From: Pogostemon cablin
Lineage: Eukaryota; Streptophyta; Magnoliopsida; Lamiales; Lamiaceae
Length of the DNA stretch: 64,000 nt
Assembly: GCA_023678885.1 (NCBI GenBank)
Contig: CM043012.1
Location: 14,544,036-14,608,035, forward strand
Reading direction: 5' to 3'
In this document: piece after piece, positions 23,059 through 32,849 of the stretch
Position numbering within the stretch: position 1 is the first letter of the stretch
Layout of the letters: every line of letters starts with the position of its first letter
The notes under the pieces: generated by a model
The model's input: only the letters and a program-made list of their open reading frames with translations
Told to the model about the DNA's origin: nothing
Database searches by the model: none
Translations under genes and position numbers: made by a program

Positions 23059-23645
23059 CTCCATTCATTCCATCATAAAAAAAGTTATTTCTTCCGTCCC
23101 ATTTTAATGTTTACATATTTCTATTTTGGACGTCTCATTTCAATATTTACGTTTCTTTTTTTGGAATATGGGACCCACCGAAAAAAAATTAATATATCAA
23201 CATGATCACCACCTCCAACACTAATACACCTACCCACTTTACATTAAATATTAATATATTTTCACCCACTATCTATTAAAATACTATACTCTTTAATCAA
23301 CGTGCAAAAAGCAAACGTAAACGGGACGGAGGGAGTATATTTTACTAATCACGGCATCCCGCTACTAGAGTTATATTTCTCTTTTTGATTAATAGGATCA
23401 CACAAAATAATCATTTTATCTTATGGGGTCCACACACAATATTAATACACATTTCCATTATACATTAAAATATTATTTTTCTCAACCCACTATATATTAA
23501 AATACAATATTTCTTAATTTTCGTGCAAATAATAAATGTAACTCACGAAAATATTATATCTCTCAACCCATTACATATTAAAATACAATATTCTTTAATC
23601 TTCGTACAAATAGTAAATGTAATTCTTTTCATGTGACGGATGGAA
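23059..23645. mobile_element. Stowaway-like MITE (outer), degenerate ends
   Basis: The left end CTCCATTCATTCCATCATAA matches the inverted right end TTCCATCCGTCACATG approximately, with TA on each side. It is interrupted by the MITE at 23088-23335. Confidence 0.55.
23088..23335. mobile_element. Stowaway-type MITE (nested)
   Basis: The right end GGGACGGAGGGAG is followed by TA. The left end TTTCTTCCGTCCCATTTT is preceded by TA. The interior has the family block TTAATCAACGTGCAAAAAG near the right end. Confidence 0.75.
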
Positions 23646-23720
23646 TACTATTTATGAAGGGTGAACAGTGTGATGAAAAAGAGAATTGTTAGATAAGGTA
23701 ACAGTATTAAAAATATAACA

Positions 23721-23923
23721 CTCCCTCCGTCCGCTTCTAAGGTATCCATTTTACTATTTTTGGCGTCCGCTTCAAAGGTATCCATTTTTCTTATTTAGTA
23801 AAAAAATACATAATATGGCCAACCACTTCCCTCTAATACAACTACTCACTTTACATATAATAATAATACTCCTTAATCCACGTGCAAAAGGCAAATGAAT
23901 ACCTTAGAACCGGACGGAGGGAG
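23721..23923. mobile_element. Stowaway-type MITE
   Basis: CTCCCTCCGTCCGCTTCTAAGG and, inverted, CTCCCTCCGTCCGGTTCTAAGG, near-perfect ends. The right flank is TA; the left flank is CA, probably a mutated TA. Confidence 0.88.
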
Positions 23924-24040
23924 TATATTAATTAAGAGTTTAATTTTGATGAGGATAAATAATTAAATTAATTACAATTTGACACGTCGTCGAGGAGGCT
24001 TCTGAGAGCGACACATAGCAAAAAAAACTCTTACTTAGTA

Positions 24041-24294
24041 CTCCCTCCGTCTCACAACAAGGAGTGTATTTTTCATTTTCGTCTGTCCCAACATAAGAGG
24101 TGCATTTCCGTTTTAGAAAATAAGACCCACACAAAATAATTAATATATTTTCATGGGACCCACACATCACACTAATACACCTACTCACTATATATTAAAA
24201 AATTATTTCTTTATAGTCAACTACCCATCAAATAATATATCACTTAATCTACGTGCAAAAAAGAAACGCATCTCTTGTTCCAAGACGAAGGGAG
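24041..24294. mobile_element. Stowaway-type MITE
   Basis: CTCCCTCCGTCTCACAACAAG at the left and CTCCCTTCGTCTTGGAACAAG (inverted right), TA on both sides (24039-24040, 24295-24296). Confidence 0.85.
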
Positions 24295-24302
24295 TATATA
24301 TA

Positions 24303-24528
24303 CTCCCTCTCTTTCATTTTAATATTTATACTAGCTTTTTGAGCTTAAGGAATATGAAGTACTATTTTATCGTATAATGAATAGTTGTATTAGTATTGTG
24401 TGTGAGTATAATAGATAGATATATTAATTGTTATATATGGGTCTCATTTAACAAAAAGAGAAATGTAACCATTAAAGTGAGAACCAAAATAAAAAATATG
24501 TAAAGATTGAAATGGGATGGATAAAGTA
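24303..24528. mobile_element. Stowaway-type MITE
   Basis: CTCCCTCTCTTTCATTTTAAT and inverted right end CTTTATCCATCCCATTTCAAT, with TA at 24301-24302 and 24529-24530. More diverged than its neighbours. Confidence 0.7.
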
Positions 24529-24532
24529 TACT

Positions 24533-24723
24533 TCTTCTTTCCCTTTTAAAGAGTCTATTTTTTCCATTTTCGTCGTCCTGCTCAAAGGGTCTCATTTTCT
24601 TTTTTTACACATATGGAACTCACAAACACCCATTAATATAATTACTCACTTCATATTAAATAATAATACTCCTTAATTCACATACAAAAAGCAAAAATCT
24701 CTCTTTAAAGGGAATAGAGGAAG
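24533..24723. mobile_element. Stowaway-type MITE
   Basis: CTTCTTCTTTCCCTTTAAAG-like left end and inverted right end CTTCCTCTATTCCCTTTAAAG, with TA at 24531-24532 and 24724-24725. It starts only 4 bp after the previous MITE. Confidence 0.7.
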
Positions 24724-24725
24724 TA

Positions 24726-25345
24726 TATTTATTATGGCTATATAAAAATAACAATTAAATATAAATAAACAAATAATTGTAATATAATTTTATTCGTGCA
24801 ACGTACGGGTGATAAAATCTAGTTTAATTAGTAAGATAAACATAAGAGTGATGTAAGATAAACGTAAAAATGATGTTTATTTTCTATTTATGTACGGAAA
24901 AAAAGATTTAGGATTAGCTGGATTCAGTAAATCTAGCAAATAGTGTTAATCTATTGTTTGTATTTTAGATTTAAGTATAGCAGATTTTAATTATATATCA
25001 CATCAATGTATAAGAGCAGCGAATGATGTGTGAGACATATAATAAGATGTGATGTGTGTAAGGGATAGGTGAAATTGAAACATGATTTTATTAAACCTCA
25101 ACTAAAATAAAAAATGAATTACCTAATCCTTAATTGAAAGATAGAAAACAGACAAAGCCAAAATATCTTGAATAATACTCTATCGATTCCACCGAAAAAT
25201 CTCTATTTTACTATATTATTCAAATATCCTCATTTTATCATTTTAGTAAAAGAGCCCCACATATGTCTTATCACTTTACCAACTACACATACAATAATAA
25301 TATTCATTAATCCACGTGTTAAAAGTAAATATGAACTTTAAACTA
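24726..25345. other. AT-rich spacer with a degenerate MITE fragment
   Basis: No gene seen. From about 25175 to 25343 the sequence carries Stowaway-like landmarks (TTCCACCGAAAAATCTC, AATAATAATATTCATTAATC, CACGTG) but lacks a clear end. Similar words continue after 26488, so an older MITE may be split by the element at 25346-26486. Confidence 0.45.
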
Positions 25346-26486
25346 ATCCCTCCGTCCGCCCGAAAGAGAGTCTTTTTGCCATTTTCGTCGTCCATTTCAA
25401 AGGGTCCTCTTTCCATAAATGGCCTATAAAGGTCCCACATATACTAACTAATTACCCAAACTTAATTTAACAAATTACAAATATGTCACTCTCCTTATAA
25501 ATACCCCCATTACATTAAAAACCCCATTAAACTCACAAACAACTCATTAACACATGCCATTACACTAAATTAATTGTGATTATTAAACTCCCCCATTACA
25601 TTCACATCTACCTACCCATAGTGATTATCAATCTCTAAAAAATCTATACCCCTCTCTCTCATCTGAAACCCTTAATCCCTCCAGACGCCGTTGCGATTCT
25701 TCGAACCAGATCGCCGGCGGCTCTTCGGATGTCTGTCTTCCTTCGTTTGAAACTCTAAATCCTTCCTGACGCCGCCGCAATTTTTAAAACGAATCGTTAG
25801 TGGGTCTTCAGAGTTGTCCCGCTCTTCATCTGAAACCTTCGTTCCCCTTACGCCGCCACAATTATTTAAACTAGATCGCCGTCGGCACTTCGACTATCTA
25901 TCATCCTTCGTCCAAAACCCTAATTTCACTTACGCCGCCGCGATTCTAACAATTAAGCATCGATTTGGTGGTCAGATTGTTAATCTCTAACACTGTTATT
26001 GATCATGTTAGAACCTGTTCAGAATTAGGTTTGTACTTTTTTATGTAATTATAATTGAGTTTGAACTTTATTTATTTGTAGCAATTAAGCTAAGCTCTTA
26101 CTGGGTTTTAATTTGGTGTAAATTAGACTTTGTAGTAACAATTCACGATTACTGAATGTGTTTGAGTGAGAAAGTAGCAGCCTCCAATCTTCTTCTTTTC
26201 ATTACATGCCAATGTGCTCATTCAGGCTATTGCTATAGTCATCTCCATTTGGTTTTAATCTTGAAGAAATGTTGACTTGAGCCGAAATTTTCAAATTAAA
26301 TTTTCTATGTTTTGAGTCCAAAACTCAGATAAAGGGCTATTTTCTTAATTAGCAGATTATCACTAATTGCTTGGAGGGTAAAAATGTAAAACAAACACTT
26401 CACCTACCCATTATACATTAAATAACAATACTTCTTAATCGACGAGCACAAAAGAAAAATGCCCTCATTCGGGCGGACGGAGGAAG
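25346..26486. mobile_element. Large Stowaway-type element with captured gene-like DNA
   Basis: Ends are ATCCCTCCGTCCGCCCGAA and, inverted right, CTTCCTCCGTCCGCCCGAA, with TA at 25344-25345 and 26487-26488. At 1141 bp it is about five times its neighbours' length. MITE-like subterminal sequence on both sides encloses foreign DNA: CT-rich leader-like sequence, GC-rich tandem repeats (25640-25955), then intron-like AT-rich sequence to about 26390. No transposase is encoded. It is best read as a MITE that has picked up a gene 5' region. No donor gene was recognised. Confidence 0.7.
25640..25955. repeat. 82-84-bp GC-rich tandem repeat, four copies
   Basis: The word ACGCCG recurs at about 25685, 25769, 25850 and 25932 (spacing 84, 81, 82). 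Each unit has a GAAACCCTAAT-like start, ACGCCGCCGC, a CGATT/CAATT core, then AGATCGCCGTCGGC and CTTCG. It is much more GC-rich than its surroundings and looks like a repeated 5' UTR or first exon. No long ORF spans the copies. Confidence 0.75.
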
Positions 26487-26488
26487 TA

Positions 26489-26849
26489 TTATTTTTCTCA
26501 TTTTACTACATAATAAAATATTACAATCTACGTGTTAAAAGCAAATATGAACTTTAAACTATTATTTATCTCATTTTACTACATAATAAAATATTACAAT
26601 ATATATCTTTTAATTTATATACAAATTCCAATCACCCCATGCAAATTACTCAGATCTATTTGAAAGTTGAAGAATCCGCACAATGTGGGGATGAAAGAGG
26701 ATAAATTTAGGTTTTAAATGGGGAGTGTAATAAAATTAAAATTTAAAATATTAATAAAAGGGATTGTGCATTAAATAAAGGATGTATATTTCATAAAAAA
26801 AAATGTGTATTTAATAGTATTCATAAATTCATCTAACTCTTGATTAATA
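26489..26849. other. AT-rich spacer
   Basis: No gene. The block ACGTGTTAAAAGCAAATATG near 26535 repeats that at about 25315, supporting the idea of a split older MITE. Confidence 0.4.
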
Positions 26850-27290
26850 TTCTCTTTGTCTCTCAAGTCTCAATAGCTTTCAGTCTTTCTATTTTGAATC
26901 GTCCTATAAAATTTTTTACCTTACTAATCAAAACAACCACCATTCCTAATTTATTTACAAAAAAAAAAAAAATCACCTCTACTTTAGTACTCCCTCCGTC
27001 CATACTAACGTATCCATTTTGCTATTTGTGTCGTCTACTCTTAAAGTATTAATTTTTCCTTTTTAACAAAAGGGCCTACACATGGCCCACCACTCTCAAC
27101 CACTCCCCACTAATACAACTAATCACTTTATATAAAATAATAATACTCCTTAATTTACGTGTAAAAAACAAACGAATACGTTTGCAATAGACAGAGGTAG
27201 TATTATTTATTTATGACAAAACCACTAAAAATTTTCACTTTTTAATCTCCTTTTCATAGTATGAGTGTAATCTATTGAGAGACGGAGGGA
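26850..27290. mobile_element. Stowaway-like MITE (outer)
   Basis: The left end TTCTCTTTGTCTCTCAAGTC and inverted right end TCCCTCCGTCTCTCAATAG share CGTCTCTCAA-type sequence, with TA at both sides. It is split by the MITE at 26990-27200. Confidence 0.55.
26990..27200. mobile_element. Stowaway-type MITE (nested)
   Basis: CTCCCTCCGTCCATACTAACG at the left; inverted right CTACCTCTGTCTATTGCAAACG. TA at 26988-26989 and 27201-27202. Confidence 0.8.
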
Positions 27291-27485
27291 TACTATTTTC
27301 TTTATTATTTAAAAAGTAAAAGAATATCACATTAAAAAAAGACAACTTTCGTGAGATAGATAATAAGTAATAACATTTAATAAAATAGATACTCGAGTTT
27401 ATGAAAAATAATAATGATTGCGTAAATTATTACATGAATAATTTATAATATGAATACTGATGGAGCATTTTTAATGAAAATGATA
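27291..27485. other. AT-rich spacer
   Basis: Nothing recognised. Confidence 0.4.
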
Positions 27486-27605
27486 CTCTCTCCATCCTGG
27501 GCAAAGGTCCCCAATTATTTTTTGCACGTAAAAGAAAAAATGAGGATCTTTGAATGGAACGTCCAATATAATTAAATGAAGACTTTTTGGGTGGGATGGA
27601 CGGAG
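27486..27605. mobile_element. Short Stowaway-type MITE (120 bp)
   Basis: CTCTCTCCATCCTGGGCAAAG and inverted right CTCCGTCCATCCCACCCAAAAAG, TA on both sides. Shorter than the others, so probably internally deleted. Confidence 0.7.
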
Positions 27606-27728
27606 TAATGTTTTTTTATAAAACTTTTCAAGAAAACGTAAAAATGATATCCCGTGAGATAATCTCACGCATGTGTTGCAAATACATATTCAAAATTTAA
27701 ACCTTTCATATTTTAATAAAAATTTACT

Positions 27729-28474
27729 CACTCCGTTTCATAAACAAATTCATAGTACTTATTATTTTTGTTCGTCTCATAAACAAGTTAATACTCTAAA
27801 TAAGAAAATGAGATACTCCTTCCGCCTCAATTCAACTATACACTTTTTGTTTTGGTTCGTTTAAAATTCAACTTCACACTTCCATAAAAGGAAAAAAAAA
27901 TCTCCACTAATATCTCTCAAATATACTTTAATTTCAAATTTGTCATCACCTTTTTAGCATACATAATATACTTTATTATTTATATATTACCCAAAAATAC
28001 CATATTATCCCCAAATAAAGTAAAAAAAGTGACTTTTCTTAAATTTCCTATCTACCGTAAACGTGAAGATGAATTTGAAACGAAGAGTGTACAATCTAAT
28101 AACCCCACAAACACTTTAATTTTAATATTATCATTCCTTAATACTCAACTAACTAATTTTTATAATACTCCCTCTGGCCGGTTACAAGGTAACCGTTAAT
28201 TTTTTACATGTAGATTAAGAAGTATTACTATTATTATGTGTAATGGGTAGTTGTATTAGAGGAAAGTGGTAGACCATGTGGTGTACCTTTTTACTAAATA
28301 GGGAATATTGATACCTTTAAAGTGGACGCCCAAAATGATAAAATTGATACCTTTGAATTGACCGGAGGTAGTAATATTTATTATCTAAAAATATCAAATT
28401 ATCTCTAAAAGCAAGTTAAAATACATTTTTTTAAATTACATATTTACGTGAACTTTATTATAAGATGGAGGGAG
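27729..28474. mobile_element. Stowaway-like MITE (outer) holding one or two further MITEs
   Basis: The left end CTCACTCCGTTTCATAAACAA matches the inverted right end CTCCCTCCATCTTATAATAA with gaps. The interval contains the clear MITE at 28168-28371 and a weaker one at about 27823-28090 whose ends are CTCCTTCCGCCTCAATTCAA and, inverted, CACTCTTCGTTTCAAATTCA. Confidence 0.5.
28168..28371. mobile_element. Stowaway-type MITE (nested)
   Basis: CTCCCTCTGGCCGGTTACAAGG and inverted right CTACCTCCGGTCAATTCAAAGG, TA at 28166-28167 and 28372-28373. Confidence 0.8.
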
Positions 28475-28486
28475 TAATTAATTTTA

Positions 28487-28771
28487 GAGAGGCTTTCTTG
28501 TGAGACGGGTTATTTGTGAGACGGATGTGAGACGGGTCAACTCATTACTAAAGTATGTTTATCGTATAGTTAAAGTGTGTTTATTTATAGTTAAAGTATG
28601 TTAATAATAAATCATATTATAACACACTAAAATCATACTTTAATGCATAATACAACATACTTTAGAAAGCATACTTCAACAACTATTTAACATACTTTAT
28701 CTATACAAAAATATACTTTTAGTGATGAGTCGATCCGTCTCACAAATAATCTGTCTCCAAGAGACTTTGTC
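28487..28771. mobile_element. Mutator-like MITE with perfect 9-bp duplication
   Basis: A 9-bp repeat TTAATTTTA at 28478-28486 and 28772-28780 flanks a 285-bp element. Its ends pair: left GAGAGGCTTTCTTGTGAGAC and inverted right GACAAAGTCTCTTGGAGAC, continuing with TTATTTGTGAGACGG in both. A 9-bp duplication is typical of MULEs. The interior carries AAAGTATGTTTA repeats and no ORF. Confidence 0.8.
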
Positions 28772-28865
28772 TTAATTTTATAACTAAATTTTTTTCAAAA
28801 AGTCGAAATCAATTAATGGAAACAAATGAGTATTAAATTATTTATAGGAAAATTAAAGATAAATA

Positions 28866-29345
28866 ATTCCTCCATCCCGTTTGCTTTTTGTTTACGGTAA
28901 GGAATTTTCTCGCCCTGAAGTTTGGTTGTTTTTTGAAAATTAAAGTATAATATTTTAATGTATAGTGAGTTGAAAATTATAATAATTAATGTAAAATGAG
29001 TAATTATATTAATGCTATATATACATCCCATAAAGATATATTAATTGTTATATATGAATTTCATTTATAAAAAGAAAATGTAAAGATGTAAAGACTGAAA
29101 TGATACGCTTAAATTAAGAATACGTAAATACTCCCTCCATTTCGTCAGTGTTGTTACGTTTACAATTTATATGTAAATTAAGAAATATTGTATTTTAATG
29201 TGTTGTGAGGTGACAGAAATAATATTTTCATGTATAATTCATAATTGTATTAATATAGTATTGTGTACCACATTAAGATACTTAAATGTTTTATGTGGAT
29301 TCCATCTATTAAAAAGGGAAATATATTATTTATAAGACGTCATTT
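28866..29345. mobile_element. Two incomplete Stowaway-like fragments
   Basis: Left-type ends occur at 28866 (ATTCCTCCATCCCGTTTGC) and about 29132 (CTCCCTCCATTTCGTCAG). The interior words are typical of the family (AATATTTTAATGTGT, GTGAGGTGA), but matching right ends are missing or decayed. Confidence 0.4.
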
Positions 29346-29435
29346 TTAATGAGAGTTAATCTCCTGTGAATCAAATTACGATGTAAACCTTATGGTCAAT
29401 TTTTAATTTAAATTCTTAGCAATACATAAAGTATA

Positions 29436-29664
29436 CTCCCTCCATCCCCTTTAAAGAGAGTACTTTTCTATTTTGGACGTCCCATTCAAATAGTCTTCTT
29501 TTTTTATATATATACATGAGACTCATACACACCCATTAATATAATTAAAATATAGGTCCCACACACCTCATTTATAATAGAACTACTTATTATACATTAA
29601 ATAATAATACTCCTTAATCCACTTGCAAAAAGCAAAAGACTCTCTTGCTATGGGACGGAAGGAG
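29436..29664. mobile_element. Stowaway-type MITE
   Basis: CTCCCTCCATCCCCTTTAAAG and inverted right CTCCTTCCGTCCCATAGCAAG, TA at 29434-29435 and 29665-29666. Confidence 0.82.
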
Positions 29665-29720
29665 TAATAGAAAAGGGAGAACTATAATGTTTAGAGTAAG
29701 AAAAGACTCGAATTCATATA

Positions 29721-30147
29721 CTCCATCTGTCCTCTTCTAAGGTGTCTATTTTACTATTTTTGACGTCCAGTTCAAATGTATCAATTTTTCATACTCCCTC
29801 CGTCCGCCGGATAGGTGAACATTTTGTCATTTTGGACGTCCACACCAAAGGTATACATTTCTATTTTTAAATACATGGGACTCACTCACATCACTAATAC
29901 AATTAATATATGGAACTCACACACCCCACTAATACAACTACCAACTACACATTAAATAATAATAATCTTTAATCCACGTACAAAAAACAAATGTCCACCT
30001 TTTGAGCTAACGGAGGGAGTATTTAGCAAAAAAGTACACAATATGACCCACCACTTCTCTCTAATATAACTACTCACTTTACATATAATAATAATACTTT
30101 TTGATCCACGTGCAAAAAGTAAGTGAATACCTTAAAATTAAATGGAG
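29721..30147. mobile_element. Stowaway-type MITE (outer)
   Basis: The left end CTCCATCTGTCCTCTTCTAAGG and right end near AAATGGAGT (inverted CTCCATTTAATTTTAAGG) pair in the same family. TA lies at the left and TG at the right. It is split by the MITE at 29794-30019. Confidence 0.6.
29794..30019. mobile_element. Stowaway-type MITE (nested)
   Basis: CTCCCTCCGTCCGCCGGATAGG and inverted right CTCCCTCCGTTAGCTCAAAAGG, TA at 29792-29793 and 30020-30021. Confidence 0.85.
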
Positions 30148-30528
30148 TGAATTAATTTATGTAAATCAAATTTATAAGAGTATTTGTGTTTTAATAAATG
30201 TAACATGAAGCTCGAAAAAAAAAAAGTAGAAGGGTATACTTTAGATTGTAGAGTGTAGAACATGGTGATTTCGTCGTGGATTGGAATTTTAGGGAAGTAG
30301 GAATCTTAAAGCTACCCCACTAACAATAAGTCGACCAAATTTGTTGAATTGCTTTCGCATCACTCCCAAAAAACGACACGTTTTGCCTATCATTTATTAA
30401 ACCCCATCACAAAGACAAAGCACGCGCTTTTGAAATATGGAAACGCGGAAATGGGCTGCACAAAAGCTACCAAGTCTTCCCTTTTAAACTCACACGTGAT
30501 TTTTTTACAAAAATCTTAGATATATATA
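30148..30528. other. Intergenic sequence without a recognisable gene
   Basis: Mixed-composition DNA with a few GC-richer words (AAACGACACG, GCACGCGC). No ORF with a known domain. Confidence 0.4.
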
Positions 30529-30621
30529 CTCCCTTCGTCCTGCCCAAAGAGATACATTTACTGTAACTTTTGTGAGAGCTTTATGCAGTCAAATGATGCA
30601 GTTTGACCGGGACAGAGTGAG
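30529..30621. mobile_element. Very short Stowaway-type MITE (93 bp)
   Basis: CTCCCTTCGTCCTGCCCAAAG and inverted right CTCACTCTGTCCCGGTCAAAC, TA at 30527-30528 and 30622-30623. Probably internally deleted. Confidence 0.7.
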
Positions 30622-30674
30622 TATATTGTCAGTTAGAGTTGCATTTAATATTTGCAATAACATTAAAGAATATA

Positions 30675-30934
30675 CTCCTTCCGTCCCATTTTAAATTTTA
30701 CGTTTGTTTTTTGCACGTAGATTAAGGAATGTAGTATTTTAATGTGCAGTGAGGTGAGAGAAATAATATTTTAATGTAAAGTGGGTAGGTGTATTAGTAT
30801 GAAGTGAAGTGTGGGGTTATGAAGAGAAAAAAATTTAATTTGTGCGGGTCCCATCTATCAAAAAAAGAAATGTAAATATTGAAATAAAACGCTCAAATTG
30901 GAAATATGTAAAGATTGAAATGGGACGAAGGGAG
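30675..30934. mobile_element. Stowaway-type MITE
   Basis: CTCCTTCCGTCCCATTTTAA and inverted right CTCCCTTCGTCCCATTTCAA, TA at 30673-30674 and 30935-30936. Confidence 0.85.
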
Positions 30935-30936
30935 TA

Positions 30937-31129
30937 CTCTCTTGTTCAATCAGAAGATCCTCATTTTACTATATTGAGTGTCTCATTCAAATATCCTCAT
31001 TAAGTAAAAAGGCCCTATATATAGCTTATCACTCACTTCTAATACAACTACCCACTACATATAAAATAATAATACTTCTTAATTTACGTGGATAAAATAA
31101 ACGACGATCTTTGACCGGGACGGAGGGAG
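30937..31129. mobile_element. Stowaway-type MITE sharing its TA with the previous one
   Basis: CTCTCTTGTTCAATCAGAAGATC and inverted right CTCCCTCCGTCCCGGTCAAAGATC. The left TA (30935-30936) is also the right TA of the preceding element; the right TA is 31130-31131. Confidence 0.78.
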
Positions 31130-31220
31130 TAATATTTTAATATGTTGTGGGTTGTAACATAATAATATTTTAATATGTAATAATTAGTTGTATTAATATT
31201 GTGGACTCCATTAATATCTA

Positions 31221-31469
31221 CTCCTCCCGCGTTAAGGTTCACGTTTTTTCCATTTTGGTCTATCCTAAATTAAGATTTACTTTTTTTAAAAAAATCAAAT
31301 TGAGCACACACAAAATAATTATTTATTCTATGTAGGACCTACACACAATACTAATACAACTGCCCACTTCACATTAAATATTATTTATCTCACATCACTA
31401 CACATTAAAATATTATATCTCTTAATCTATATGAAAATAAATATAAACGTTAACGCAGGACAGTGGAAG
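31221..31469. mobile_element. Stowaway-type MITE
   Basis: CTCCTCCCGCGTTAAGGTTC and inverted right CTTCCACTGTCCTGCGTTAACG, TA at 31219-31220 and 31470-31471. Flanking family-like words (about 31132-31215 and 31475-31550) suggest that it sits inside an older MITE. Confidence 0.65.
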
Positions 31470-31550
31470 TATTAATTATTTTATGTGGGTCCTATTTATA
31501 AAAAAGAAATGTAACTCTTTTGGCAGGACGAATGGAATATATTTACTTTA

Positions 31551-31922
31551 CCCGAACTTTATTTATTTTTTATTTTTAATTTAAATTTAAAATTATGTAA
31601 TCTATTCTTTATTTTAGTTGGGGTTTAGTAAAACAAATTATATAAATTTCACCAATCTTTTACACACATCACATCATATTCTCTCACACACATCACACCC
31701 TACTCTTACTCTTATACATTGATTTTACCCAACGTTAAAATCCAAAATATTTAAATTCTAAAAATAAATATAAATTAACAGTATTTGTTGGATTTACTAA
31801 ATCCACGTATTCCTAAATTTAATTTTCTTATTCCTACCTACATTCAAAATAAACATTACCTAGTGATATTTGTTTTGGTTTTTTTTTTATGGGTTTTAAA
31901 ACTTATTGAATATTGATATATA
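31551..31922. other. AT-rich spacer
   Basis: No gene. Only AT-rich and CACATCACA-type simple sequence. Confidence 0.4.
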
Positions 31923-32176
31923 CTCCCTCCGTCCAGTGTTATTGTTTACGTTTTCTTTTTTGAATTGTCCCATGTTAAGATTTACTTTTCATTTTTTGTC
32001 AAGTTGGGCCCACAAAAAATAATTAATTATTCCATGTAGGGCTCACACACAATACTAATACAACTATACACTTCACATTAAATATTATTTCTCTCACCTC
32101 ACTATACATTAAAGTATTTTATCTCTTAATCTACATGTAAAAAGCAAACGTAAACATTAACGAGGGATTGAGGGAA
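31923..32176. mobile_element. Stowaway-type MITE
   Basis: CTCCCTCCGTCCAGTGTTAT and inverted right TTCCCTCAATCCCTCGTTAA, TA at 31921-31922 and 32177-32178. Confidence 0.78.
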
Positions 32177-32178
32177 TA

Positions 32179-32709
32179 TTTATTTTGAGTTTTTTGTATG
32201 GTAGATTTTAACTTTATGTCAAATTAATGTTTAAGAATGTATCAATTTATGTAAACAAAAAAAAGTAAAAAATAGATCAGGGATGAGAGATAAAGAGAGA
32301 AAAAATATTAATTTAGGAGAAAAGATGTGTCGAAGGTGGATATGTTGAGGATCATAGGATTGTAGATGTATGTAGAGGTGATTTTTTAAATTTAGATGTG
32401 AGTTTTGAAAACCTAATTGAAAATAAAAATCAATTTAGAGTTTAGTGTTTAGTTTTAAGGTTTAGGATATTTAAGGACATAATTGTCTATTCAATTCATA
32501 ATTAAGGAGGGTTCACCATACCTCTTTATTCATATGAGACTAACTCATTTCCTTTACTCAATAATTATTTTTTCTTTATTCCCTTCTCACATGACTTTTC
32601 TCTAATATATCAGCACACACCACTTACACATTAATTTCATGATATAAAATTAAAATTTATCTTTTTAAAATTATATTATATTAATTATCTCTTTAACTGA
32701 AATTTTATA
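32179..32709. other. AT-rich intergenic sequence
   Basis: No gene, domain or element boundary seen. Confidence 0.4.
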
Positions 32710-32805
32710 CTCTCCGTCCTACCGTAAGGTTTACGTATTACCATTTTAAACGTTTCATCGTAAGGTTTACATTTCACTTTTTAACAAATGTGAGCTCTTG
32801 TTGAG
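32710..32805. mobile_element. Truncated Stowaway-type MITE (left end only)
   Basis: CTCTCCGTCCTACCGTAAGG after TA, followed by the usual second copy of the subterminal word (CATCGTAAGGTTTACATTT). No right end. Confidence 0.45.
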
Positions 32806-32849
32806 AGTGAAAATTTACGTATATTTTATTCCGATTTAACATCTTTTTG

